64,000 nt of DNA, taken from positions 12,960 to 76,959 of the forward strand of contig CAYWFU010000006.1 in the NCBI GenBank assembly GCA_964457585.1, in the 5' to 3' direction. The translations under genes were made by a program, and so were the position numbers. The DNA comes from CAYWFU01 sp964457585. Lineage in GTDB: Bacteria; JACRDZ01. This document shows, in pieces, positions 52,036-59,654 of this stretch; the stretch's first letter is position 1; each line of letters opens with the position of its first letter. A model generated the notes under the pieces. That model searched no databases and was not told the origin of the DNA. It saw only the letters and a program-made list of their open reading frames with translations.

Positions 52036-52689
52036 TCACACGCAAATGTTTCTATAGCAACAATCAATACATTTATTTTGATATTTTGTTTTTTTAGGAT
52101 AGAAACCCTTAAGTATCACATCAAAAATTTCTTTTACTATATCTTTAGTATAACAAAAATCCTCATCATTGTATATAATTTCTTTTAATTTATTGCCGGT
52201 TTTAGTATAACATATAAAACCTTTTTTTACAGGTTTATTATAATTTTCTTCAATTAATAATGCATATAATACAGACTGAATTTTGTATGTTTCATAAGTG
52301 AATTCATTATATTCAGTATATTTATAATCCAGAGGTGCAAGTGTTCCGTCATCTAAATACAAAACTTCATCAATTACTCCTCTTACACCTAATTTTTTAG
52401 ATGCAATATAAACGGAAATTTCCTTATTAACACATCCTATTTTTTTTCGTAAATAGTCTTGATTTTCGGTTTCTCGTCTTTCATGCAAAGACCTGCCTTT
52501 TAAAACTTTGTATCTTAATTCCTCATGTTGCGGGATATTCAAGCAATTCATAAAGTATGTAAAACGCGGACAGAAAAGATGCTCAATAACTTCTGATGGT
52601 GTTATCATTGGAGTTGATTCAGTGTCAAATTTAGTGTAAGTGTAAGTGCAGGTGGAAGTATTGATTGAACTATTATTAATTTTGTTCAC
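52036..52689 (-). CDS. cas4: CRISPR-associated exonuclease Cas4
   Basis: A Cas4/Dna2-type 5'-3' nuclease that helps select and trim prespacers. The first cluster Cys is in VIEHLFCPRF; RGVIDEVLYLDD and APLDYKYT carry the PD-(D/E)XK acids and Lys; the C-terminal CIDCCYRNIC has the other Cys ligands of the 4Fe-4S cluster. The long frame starts at GTG 52689, but residues 1-27 (with TSTCTYTYTKFDTEST) are encoded by the arm of an inserted element; ATG 52608 (MITPSEVIEHLF) is the normal family start. No strong ribosome site distinguishes them. It is the last gene of the type I-D locus. Confidence 0.88.
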   Translation of the reverse strand: MNKINNSSINTSTCTYTYTKFDTESTPMITPSEVIEHLFCPRFTYFMNCLNIPQHEELRYKVLKGRSLHERRETENQDYLRKKIGCVNKEISVYIASKKLGVRGVIDEVLYLDDGTLAPLDYKYTEYNEFTYETYKIQSVLYALLIEENYNKPVKKGFICYTKTGNKLKEIIYNDEDFCYTKDIVKEIFDVILKGFYPKKTKYQNKCIDCCYRNICV

Positions 52690-52885
52690 CTCTTTCTATC
52701 TAAAGAATTAGCTAATCCCATTAGCATACGGCTAATTTCTAAAATTTCCTTTTCAATTTCTTCATATATTTCAGATGAAATATATTTCAAATCTTTGGAT
52801 AACATAAGCTGATATTTAAGCTCTGAAATGGAACCTCTTGCTATCCCCAACAAACTACACTTTCACTAACACTTTCACTTACACT
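52633..52885. repeat. Element with imperfect inverted arms of agtgtaagtg units flanking an IVS-protein remnant
   Basis: agtgtaagtgtaagtg (52633-52648) on the left and ctttcacttacact with further cactttcac units (52857-52885) on the right are inverted. The right arm encodes the last residues of Cas1 (SVSESVSESVV) and the left arm encodes the N-terminal extension of Cas4. The interior holds the four-helix-bundle remnant. Confidence 0.6.
52686..52862 (-). pseudogene. C-terminal remnant of a four-helix-bundle (23S rRNA IVS-type) protein
   Basis: A minus-strand frame after a stop at 52865-52863 reads CSLLGIARGSISELKYQLML, then SKDLKYISSEIYEEIEKEIL and EISRMLMGLANSLDRKR before the TGA at 52688-52686. 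'IARGS..EL..QL......Y......Y......E....L..L..SL' is the C-terminal half of the four-helix-bundle proteins encoded in 23S rRNA intervening sequences. The N-terminal half is missing and no start codon is apparent. It lies between cas1 and cas4. Confidence 0.75.
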
Positions 52886-53854
52886 GCTTTTAATCATCTC
52901 ATTCGCAATTCTATGACAATCAAATTGAATAATATTATCGCGTTTGATATTCCTGCCATTATATCTAATAGACTCATCCATAAAAGCTGTAAATTCAGTT
53001 ATTAACCCTGCTTTGCCATTTTTATTTAAAGTCAGTCCATTTGGTATGTTATCGAAATATTCAACCTTAACTTTTCTTCCGGCAAACATATTTACTACAA
53101 TTTCATCTGCCCAGATACGATAATTTTCAATTAAGTCGAATACTAATGATTTTTTGTTATAATGGTCAGTATGAATAAAACCGACATAAGGATCAAGACC
53201 GGCTATAATACATCCCTTTTCAACTTTTGAATAAAGTATTCCATAAGCATAATTTAATAAACAGTTGAATTCATCCTTTGCTGGATTTCTGCTTCTACCA
53301 TTAAATTTAAATCTATCCGGCATAAGAAAACTCAGTGCATCAAAATAAATTCTACCGCAGCTACCTTCTATTCCCATAATAGATGCTCTATTTTCTTCAA
53401 GTGTGCCGGACAAAGACTGAAGTCCGAGAGCAGCATTTTCTAATTTATTAATATATTCAGTAATTTCCGCAGATTTTTGAGGACGTGTTTCTCTTAAGCG
53501 TTTTATTAAATCAATTTGATTGTTGAGTTTAGTTTTTATCCATTCCAGCGCAAGCTTAAATCCTTCTTCTATTTCACCTATTTCTAATTGTTTACGACGT
53601 ATAGCTGTTGTGCTGCCAAGCTTTGGATGCCAGACTCTGCCATAAGGATCGCCAAATTCATCAATGAACACAATGTCAATATTATTTTCCATTGCCATTT
53701 TAATTGCATCTGTGGTGATGTATGCGGCAGTTGATATGAGGATTGATGATATTTTTTTGCAGGAGATTTCAGAAATTTTATCATCTACTTTTATTTTAAA
53801 ACAATCGCCGTTTTTCTGTAAATATGAGCCATAAGAATTAATTACGAGTTGCAT
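52841..53854 (-). CDS. cas1: CRISPR integrase Cas1
   Basis: Cas1 integrates new spacers together with Cas2. The metal-site residues appear in MGIEGSCGRIYF (Glu), GLDPYVGFIHTDHYNK (His) and LVFDLIENYR (Asp/Glu). The start is ATG 53854 (MQLVINSYGSYLQKNG); the in-frame TTG at 53860 is rejected. The final ~15 residues (SSVSESVSESVVCWG) are not Cas1-like and come from the arm of the inserted element, so the original stop was probably replaced. No cas2 follows. Confidence 0.94.
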   Translation of the reverse strand: MQLVINSYGSYLQKNGDCFKIKVDDKISEISCKKISSILISTAAYITTDAIKMAMENNIDIVFIDEFGDPYGRVWHPKLGSTTAIRRKQLEIGEIEEGFKLALEWIKTKLNNQIDLIKRLRETRPQKSAEITEYINKLENAALGLQSLSGTLEENRASIMGIEGSCGRIYFDALSFLMPDRFKFNGRSRNPAKDEFNCLLNYAYGILYSKVEKGCIIAGLDPYVGFIHTDHYNKKSLVFDLIENYRIWADEIVVNMFAGRKVKVEYFDNIPNGLTLNKNGKAGLITEFTAFMDESIRYNGRNIKRDNIIQFDCHRIANEMIKSSVSESVSESVVCWG

Positions 53855-53893
53855 GGTCAATCCTTATTAAAGATTTTGGAGTTCCAATGCTTT

Positions 53894-55177
53894 TTATAAA
53901 TTCAACAACCATTTCCACAGCGGGATAAATTCTATACTGAATTCTTTTTTCTCTGTGTCTTTTGTTATCAAAATCAACCTTTTTGCCTGAGGAAAATGTT
54001 GTTGGAATTCCAGAAGAGACTTAATCTCCCTATCATCAATATCGTTTGTAAAAGATACATTTATTGCCCACAAACCATCATTGTCTCTTATCACAAAATC
54101 AACTTCTCCTTTGTTTTTCCAATAATAAATTTCATTACACTGTTTTATCAATGTATTTCCTACCAAATTTTCGGTTAATTTTCCCCTGTCTTCCGAGAAT
54201 TTGAAAGCTACAGCGTTTCTTAAGCCATTATCAATACAAATAATTTTTCGTGGATTAACTGTCTGGGTTTTTAATGAATAAGAAAATTGCGGATTGAAAT
54301 TTATATATTCCGTTTCCTGAATAAAAGAAAGATACTCTCCAATTGTATCCCTTGAAACCGGAAAATTTTGTTTTACAATATTATAATAAGAGTTAACCGA
54401 GAATAAAGAAGTTACATTTGTTAAAATATATTTTAGAAGGCTAAACAAAACTTCTGTATTCCTCAAAGAAAATCTATCACTCAAATCTCGATATACAAGA
54501 GAATCAAAATATTCACTCAATATTTTTTTCTTTAAAACATCATTTTTTTCTAAAATAACTTCAGGAAATCCCCCAAATTGAATATATTCATCCAACATTT
54601 TTTTGATTTTAAATCTTTCAGGAGAATATTCAATATTTTTCACCAGAGCAATCCCATTAAATTTTAAAAATTCTCCGAAATTTAAAGGATATATCCCAAA
54701 ACTTAAAGTTCTGCCCCGTAAGGAAGTGGCAATTTCCTTGCTTAAAAGCTTTGAAGAAGAACCTGTAATAAATATTTTTATTTTTTCTTTATCATATATT
54801 CTTCTTATAAATATTTCCCAATCTTTGATGTTTTGTATTTCATCAAAAAAAACAAATATTTCTTTACTTTTATTTTCCGGATAAAGCTCAAAATAAGCGT
54901 CCCGTATTAATCCCAATTCTTTAAAATTAATAGGAAGGATTCTATCATCTTCGAAATTCAGGTATAAAATTCTATTTTTTGAAACACCTTTATTTATTAA
55001 ATCATTTATTAAATCATAAAAATAAAATGTTTTCCCGCTTCTGCGCGGGCCATAGATAGTAATAATTTTATTTGTGGATAAAGGAATTTTCATATCTCTC
55101 TTGAATGTCTCAGGAAAGACGGATGTATGAAATTCATTTATCAAATATTTAAAATCTTCCTTTTTACTCAAAATCAA
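53894..55177 (-). CDS. AAA+ ATPase with DUF4143 (archaeal-ATPase-like)
   Basis: A 427-residue P-loop ATPase: Walker A IYGPRRSGKTFYFYDL, Walker B IFVFFDEIQNIKDWE, arginine-finger region FITGSSSKLLSKEIATSLRGR, then a wHTH region and the C-terminal DUF4143 nuclease-like part with KGEVDFVIRDNDGLWAINVS. It is intact, unlike the paralogue at 42833. It has no defined role in CRISPR; its place between cas1 and vapBC suggests insertion of unrelated cargo. Start ATG 55177. Confidence 0.85.
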   Translation of the reverse strand: MILSKKEDFKYLINEFHTSVFPETFKRDMKIPLSTNKIITIYGPRRSGKTFYFYDLINDLINKGVSKNRILYLNFEDDRILPINFKELGLIRDAYFELYPENKSKEIFVFFDEIQNIKDWEIFIRRIYDKEKIKIFITGSSSKLLSKEIATSLRGRTLSFGIYPLNFGEFLKFNGIALVKNIEYSPERFKIKKMLDEYIQFGGFPEVILEKNDVLKKKILSEYFDSLVYRDLSDRFSLRNTEVLFSLLKYILTNVTSLFSVNSYYNIVKQNFPVSRDTIGEYLSFIQETEYINFNPQFSYSLKTQTVNPRKIICIDNGLRNAVAFKFSEDRGKLTENLVGNTLIKQCNEIYYWKNKGEVDFVIRDNDGLWAINVSFTNDIDDREIKSLLEFQQHFPQAKRLILITKDTEKKEFSIEFIPLWKWLLNL

Positions 55178-55332
55178 TCTCCTTTATTGCCCTTTATGTA
55201 TTTTATATATGTCTTATATATAAGTCAACTATTATTTAATAATTGTATTATATATAAGGCAATAATTTATTACATTTTTTCGAATAGAACTACACTCTGT
55301 TTTTAACGGGAACACGGATCACGTTTTCTTAA

Positions 55333-55734
55333 TTATATCCATTCTATCTCAATTAAATTTTTAACTAATTTAAATTCAGGATCACCTGTAATAACTATAG
55401 CATTTTCACGAATAGCTGTAGCAACAGCAAAACAATCAGCATAAGAAATAGGATGATTTGCTTTAATCCTGGAAGCATCTATAATTTGGTTAAATGAATT
55501 AGATATAATTTCTATAGGAAGATTGGGAAGAATCGTTTCAATAAAATATTCAGCCTGCCCAATTCCTCTTTCTCTAGCAATAATATAATAAATTTCCCCT
55601 ACATTAATTTCGTTAATTATAATAGAACAATCTACAGGTGCTGAAGCTAAAATTTCCATTACCTTTTGATAATTATCTTCTTTTTTTAGATACGTTAGAA
55701 GTGCAAATGAGTCGAGTAATATTTTTCTCTTCAA
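55333..55734 (-). CDS. vapC: VapC-type PIN-domain toxin
   Basis: A 133-residue PIN ribonuclease: ILLDSFALLTYL (first acid), INEINVGEIYYIIARERG (second), HPISYADCFAVATAIRENAIVITGDPEF (third and fourth). The start is TTG 55734 with a strong AAGGAGG 9 nt upstream (55750-55744), inside the antitoxin gene; the two genes overlap by 62 nt. Confidence 0.88.
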   Translation of the reverse strand: MKRKILLDSFALLTYLKKEDNYQKVMEILASAPVDCSIIINEINVGEIYYIIARERGIGQAEYFIETILPNLPIEIISNSFNQIIDASRIKANHPISYADCFAVATAIRENAIVITGDPEFKLVKNLIEIEWI

Positions 55735-55960
55735 GCTCTGTTTCCTCCTTTCGTTCTTTCAGAAGTGCTTTTGTAAGAGACGAACCATTTTTAAAAATAC
55801 CACAAAATGATTCAACAGGGTTTTGAGGTAACGGAATAATTTCTGCATGATCTTTAACAACCTTCAAAAATACTTTATGTTTTGGCTTTATACCAAGGGC
55901 ATCACGTATCTTTTTAGGCATAACAATTTGTCCTTTAGATGACACAGTTACCGTAGACAT
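55673..55960 (-). CDS. vapB: AbrB/VapB-type antitoxin
   Basis: The AbrB swapped-hairpin domain is STVTVSSKGQIVMPKKIRDALGI and KHKVFLKVVKDHAEIIPLP. The tail FCGIFKNGSSLTKALLKERKEE is the toxin-binding segment. GGAGG precedes the ATG. The last ~20 residues overlap the toxin gene in another frame. Confidence 0.87.
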   Translation of the reverse strand: MSTVTVSSKGQIVMPKKIRDALGIKPKHKVFLKVVKDHAEIIPLPQNPVESFCGIFKNGSSLTKALLKERKEETELEEKNITRLICTSNVSKKRR

Positions 55961-55998
55961 AGTTTTACCTCCATAAAATGGTTTTACTTTTATTATTA

Positions 55999-56027
55999 AG
56001 TATAACGTATTTAGTATGGCTTGGCAA
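55999..56027 (-). promoter_or_regulatory. Promoter of the second vapBC pair
   Basis: On the minus strand TTGCCA (56027-56022) and TATACT (56004-55999) are 17 nt apart, 39 nt upstream of the vapB ATG. It shows that the pair has its own promoter inside the cas locus. Confidence 0.6.
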
Positions 56028-56107
56028 CATAATTATAAATATACGAATTACCAAACAAGTTGTAACTAATAGTAGCTTTGTTAAGTAACATCAAAAATTA
56101 AATATTT

Positions 56108-56776
56108 TTAAAGACACCTATCAAACTTTATCGTTCCAAACCCACGCGATACTGATTTGCCAATGCCCCAATAATCCGGGATTTCGAAGTTAACGGAGAA
56201 TGTGCCGAGAAAGCCGAGCATGGGTGTGCCTTTTAAATACACTTGTATTTCTTCTAAAGCTAACGAGTTTATGATTATTTCCTTTTCTACGATATATCCT
56301 AAACTTTTTGAAATACTTAATAAATTACCCACCAAGATATTTGCTAAAAATATATCTTTATTATTTCTATTTTTAATTTTATTATATTCACTATAATTTT
56401 TTTCATTAAGTGCAAGCCATGGTTTTTCAAAATGATATTTAATGATACAATCTGCAATTCCAAAATTTACTTCTTCACTTATTAATTGCTTTTGAATAAT
56501 ATTATATTTTTTTTCTTTTATTTCAAAAATCTTAAGAACAGGTTCAATTGTACGAATTATAGAAGTTCCTTCTTCTATACCTATAATTAATCCTTCTCCT
56601 TTTATAGTCCTATATTGAATTCTTGGATAAAGGTATAAAAGATTCCCATCTTTTTTGTGGTTATGAAGTATATCATATTGAGGAAATTGGCTGGCAATAT
56701 TTCCTCTAAGCGTATTTCCATGACAGGATAATGTCGGATCTGTTTTTGTTTTTAAAATTGTTTGCTGGATGATCAT
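56108..56776 (-). CDS. cas6: Cas6-type CRISPR RNA endonuclease
   Basis: Cas6 cuts the repeat RNA to make crRNAs. This 222-residue protein has SCHGNTLRGNIASQFPQYD near the N-terminus (a His candidate for catalysis), YPRIQYRTIKGEGLIIGIEEG, and the C-terminal glycine-rich loop DYWGIGKSVSRGFGTIKF. These match the Cas6 variants found with type I-D and III loci. It starts with an ATGA overlap with the nucleotidyltransferase gene upstream, so the two are translated together. Confidence 0.8.
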   Translation of the reverse strand: MIIQQTILKTKTDPTLSCHGNTLRGNIASQFPQYDILHNHKKDGNLLYLYPRIQYRTIKGEGLIIGIEEGTSIIRTIEPVLKIFEIKEKKYNIIQKQLISEEVNFGIADCIIKYHFEKPWLALNEKNYSEYNKIKNRNNKDIFLANILVGNLLSISKSLGYIVEKEIIINSLALEEIQVYLKGTPMLGFLGTFSVNFEIPDYWGIGKSVSRGFGTIKFDRCL

Positions 56777-57342
56777 TGAATTATCACCTTAAGAATTTCT
56801 TCCCCTTTTAAGACTTGTGCTTTCGCAATATTATTTACAAAATCAGGATATGTTTTTATAAATTGTAAAAAACCTGTTTTTGAATATACGCTTAAATCTA
56901 ATTTTTTCATTGAGTATTTAGTTAATATTTCTCCCCTGCTTATTTTATCTCGTGTTACTGCTAATAAATCAACATCACTTAATTTATCATTTGTCCCTTT
57001 TGCTGAAGAACCATAGTAAATCAGGATTAAAACAGAATTGTCATTCTTTAAATTAGTTATGATTTCTTGAATTGATAATATATTTTCTTTTTTATTTTCA
57101 GCAAAAAGATTTTCAATATCGCTACATGTTTTGAAAAATAATTCTGATAACATTGTTTGTTGAATATAGTAAAAATTAGGTTTACCTGTTTTTTTTCGTA
57201 ACAAATTAACAGAAATTAATTTACCTAAAATTTTTATTACAGTCTTTTTAGAAATTTCGGTAGAATCAATGAGATTTTTAATCGTTACTTCTTTACTTTT
57301 TTTAAAAAAGTTACTTCCAATTTTGATGATAGATGATTGCAA
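56773..57342 (-). CDS. Winged-helix/MNT-type nucleotidyltransferase in the cas operon
   Basis: Residues ~20-60 look like a winged helix (TIKNLIDSTEISKKTVIKILGKLI). From ~105 a minimal nucleotidyltransferase follows: LIYYGSSAKGTNDKLSDVDLLAV holds the GS...G and DxD signature, and KLDLSVYSKTGF supplies the third Asp. Such domains act as antitoxins (MNT in HEPN-MNT), or modify RNA or proteins. The visible start is TTG 57342; an upstream ATG (57395), overlapping the previous stop as ATGA, would join this frame if the A5 run at 57392-57388 had one more A (giving MKKLLFISKNN..). ATGA coupling to cas6 shows it belongs to the operon. Confidence 0.75.
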   Translation of the reverse strand: MQSSIIKIGSNFFKKSKEVTIKNLIDSTEISKKTVIKILGKLISVNLLRKKTGKPNFYYIQQTMLSELFFKTCSDIENLFAENKKENILSIQEIITNLKNDNSVLILIYYGSSAKGTNDKLSDVDLLAVTRDKISRGEILTKYSMKKLDLSVYSKTGFLQFIKTYPDFVNNIAKAQVLKGEEILKVIIQ

Positions 57343-57391
57343 TAAAAGATTTTTAATTTCTGTATTATTTTTTGATATAAAAAGTAATTTT

Positions 57392-57847
57392 TCATTGGTT
57401 AGAAAGCTTATATTCTTCGCTATTTTTTTCTATAAAACAACTTTTTTCAAGATATAATAAGTTAAGATTAATGCAATCTTTGGAATAATTTTCCAGTTCC
57501 ATTACGATTTTTTCTTTACACATTGGTTGATTATAAAGAATATTTAAAATTTGGAAAAAAACTAAAGTTTTGTCCAGAGGTTCTTCTCCCTTCAATTTTT
57601 TCCCAATACATTTTTTAAATTCATCAACTATTTCATTGTTAACATTTATTTGTGATTCATTTAATTCAGATCTTTCAATTATCTTTTGAAATCTATGACC
57701 ATAAATTTCATGCTCATCTGAATCAGTATCACAATATAATATTTGATGAACTTTTTCTTGTATTCTCTGACTCTCTGCTTTTGGGATCTCTTTTGATCTT
57801 TTCCTCACAAGTCTCAATAGCCCTTTCAATTTTTTCAATAAATCCAA
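57392..57847 (-). CDS. Unassigned small protein between csc1 and the nucleotidyltransferase gene
   Basis: I do not recognise this 151-residue frame. It is Lys/Glu-rich and mainly helical by appearance (LLKKLKGLLRLVRKRSKE; NEIVDEFKKCIGKKLKGEEP) with no catalytic motif. The first codon is TTG 57847, 119 nt before the csc1 stop, so the N-terminal ~40 residues may not be real. It could be an independent protein, for instance a small helical subunit, or the continuation of csc1 after a frameshift, because csc1 itself is unusually long. No promoter is visible, so it depends on the cas transcript. Confidence 0.45.
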   Translation of the reverse strand: MDLLKKLKGLLRLVRKRSKEIPKAESQRIQEKVHQILYCDTDSDEHEIYGHRFQKIIERSELNESQINVNNEIVDEFKKCIGKKLKGEEPLDKTLVFFQILNILYNQPMCKEKIVMELENYSKDCINLNLLYLEKSCFIEKNSEEYKLSNQ

Positions 57848-58808
57848 GAATTTCAGTTTGGTCTATATGAATATTTTCACCTTTTGAAGCTAAGCGAATA
57901 TTTTCAAATCCTTCTATTTCTCTTAATGCAGAGTTTAATCGTTCTTCACCTGAAATCCCAATTAAAAAAAATTTAATAGAATAAACTACCCTTAACATAT
58001 GTAAAATTAAATATGCTCTATCTTTTAATGTTAAAGAAACATCTTTAGCTTTCTGTAATCCCGGTTTTAAATCATTAAGTCTGTTAAGTAATTCATCCGC
58101 ATCATAATTAATATAACGAGAAGGTACTGCAATAAATTCCACATGGTTACTTTCCCTTATTTCATAAGTATCTTCTACAAAAGCATTATCAACTATTGGA
58201 TATGGGAACATTCCGATCATCACTCCACGTTTAACTTTTGAAACTAAAGGGTCTACCGGATGGTTAACATATTGATTTGGAACTATTCCGTGTATATATT
58301 TTTCCTTCCCAATTAAAAGTTCTGCTTTACCTCTGAAACTGCCAAGTCTTATGTAATTTGGAAATTTTTCGAGAATATCATTATTTAAATGTAGATAACC
58401 GTTAAATATTGTTTCAGGCAGCAATGAAAATATTCTATATGCTTTTAAGACTTCGTTTCTGCCAATGCTTTTCCCTAATATTTTAGCAATTCCAAATCCC
58501 GGTTGAATGAAATAATCCATATCCCCTTTAATTGTTTCAACTATATATTCAATTTTTCCTTCAATAGAAGCTGGAGTAAAATAAAAATCAGGTTCAATCC
58601 ATGAATGCTCATATCTAGGGATATTTCGGCCTCCGCCTTCATCACTAATAACATATGATTGATCATCCCTTACTCTTCCCATGCACCAAGATACTGCATG
58701 GTTAATAGCAGTTGCATGCAGATATATTTGTGTATATGCGCCCGAAAGAGCTTCTTGTGAATAAAAAAGCGGGTCAATGAGTTTTATTATATAAGGATAA
58801 ACTCGCAT
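57729..58808 (-). CDS. csc1: Type I-D Cas5-family protein Csc1, with long C-terminal extension
   Basis: The beginning PYIIKLIDPLFYSQEALSGAYTQIYLHATAINHAVSWCMG is the Csc1 (Cas5 of type I-D) signature; the protein caps the crRNA 5' handle in the effector complex. Conserved elements include FYFTPASIEG, NYIRLGSFRGKAELLIG and VVDNAFVEDT-type strands. Csc1 proteins are usually about 230-270 residues; this one has 359, with a helical extension after ~250 (LLNRLNDLKPGLQKAKDV..) and a polar end. The start ATG is immediately after the csc2 stop. Confidence 0.88.
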   Translation of the reverse strand: MRVYPYIIKLIDPLFYSQEALSGAYTQIYLHATAINHAVSWCMGRVRDDQSYVISDEGGGRNIPRYEHSWIEPDFYFTPASIEGKIEYIVETIKGDMDYFIQPGFGIAKILGKSIGRNEVLKAYRIFSLLPETIFNGYLHLNNDILEKFPNYIRLGSFRGKAELLIGKEKYIHGIVPNQYVNHPVDPLVSKVKRGVMIGMFPYPIVDNAFVEDTYEIRESNHVEFIAVPSRYINYDADELLNRLNDLKPGLQKAKDVSLTLKDRAYLILHMLRVVYSIKFFLIGISGEERLNSALREIEGFENIRLASKGENIHIDQTEILGFIEKIERAIETCEEKIKRDPKSRESENTRKSSSNIIL

Positions 58809-59654
58809 TTACTCTTCTCCTTCTTGTCCTTCTTCTTTATTTTCCTGTGTTTTTTCTTTAGGTTTTTTATCTTTTTTGGGAGCACGCTTATCAATTAATT
58901 CTTTGAAAATAGCTGGAATTTGGGTATTCAATGTAGTATATGATGTTTCAACTGCCGGCAGCCCTGACAGTATAGTAATATCGTTTGAGATTGATGAAGT
59001 TTGTAATAAATTATAAATGCTCAAATTTTCTCTATCCGATAATTCAGCATGTAAAATATTTGTTTCAACGCGTCCCCATTCCACGCTTCTAGCGCCGATT
59101 CTTGTTAATCTTTTTAGGTTATCAACTATAATTGATGCCATTTCTTTTGTTGGATCTTTTATTGTTACAACACCTCTGAAAACTGTTTCTTTTGGAACGG
59201 TAAGGATTGTCATTAAAGCTTGTCCCGTCATTAAATCTTTTTCACCAACAGCATTCTGAGTATAATTTTCTACTCCTTTAACTTCTTCGGTTGATATAAA
59301 AGTTTCACCAAGAACACGGGATAAAATATTATATGAAACTTTGCTTGAACTGGTTTCGCCTGTGCCTCCAAAGAGTAAACAAGAAGGGCAATTAAGACAT
59401 AAGTCATCTTTAAGCGCACAATTAGATTGAATGTTTAATTGCCTCTGTTTTTCCAGAACTAATCTCCTTAATTTCCCTTTTACTTTTCGCCATGGAATTA
59501 TGAATCTGTTTTCAATAGATTTGTAATGATGAGTTAAAACTTCTTCAGCTTCATTACTGCGAATAATCGCATCATCCAATAATTTAATCTCAATAAGCAA
59601 TTGCAGATATATACCTTTACTTAATAATGATGGTGTTTCAAGAAAATTAACCAT
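58809..59654 (-). CDS. csc2: Type I-D Cas7-family backbone protein Csc2
   Basis: Csc2 forms the crRNA-binding backbone. The motifs are FIIPWRKVKGKLRRLVLEKQ, the Cys pair region CLNCPSCLLFGG (zinc-site-like), SSKVSYNILSRVLGETF, and RIGARSVEWGRVETNIL. The start is ATG 59654 with AGGAGG 6 nt upstream; it overlaps the cas10d stop by 8 nt. The C-terminal 25 residues are highly charged (KKDKKPKEKTQENKEEGQEG), probably disordered. At 281 residues it is slightly short of usual Csc2. Confidence 0.9.
   Translation of the reverse strand: MVNFLETPSLLSKGIYLQLLIEIKLLDDAIIRSNEAEEVLTHHYKSIENRFIIPWRKVKGKLRRLVLEKQRQLNIQSNCALKDDLCLNCPSCLLFGGTGETSSSKVSYNILSRVLGETFISTEEVKGVENYTQNAVGEKDLMTGQALMTILTVPKETVFRGVVTIKDPTKEMASIIVDNLKRLTRIGARSVEWGRVETNILHAELSDRENLSIYNLLQTSSISNDITILSGLPAVETSYTTLNTQIPAIFKELIDKRAPKKDKKPKEKTQENKEEGQEGEE

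Noticed and set aside
51499..53893. A cas2 gene hidden near cas1
   Set aside because: The gaps beside cas1 and cas4 were read on both strands; only the four-helix-bundle remnant and repeats were found.
57269..57457. A small plus-strand gene opposite the nucleotidyltransferase start
   Set aside because: Low-complexity Phe/Leu/Ile-rich translation of an A+T-rich antisense stretch; no supporting signals.
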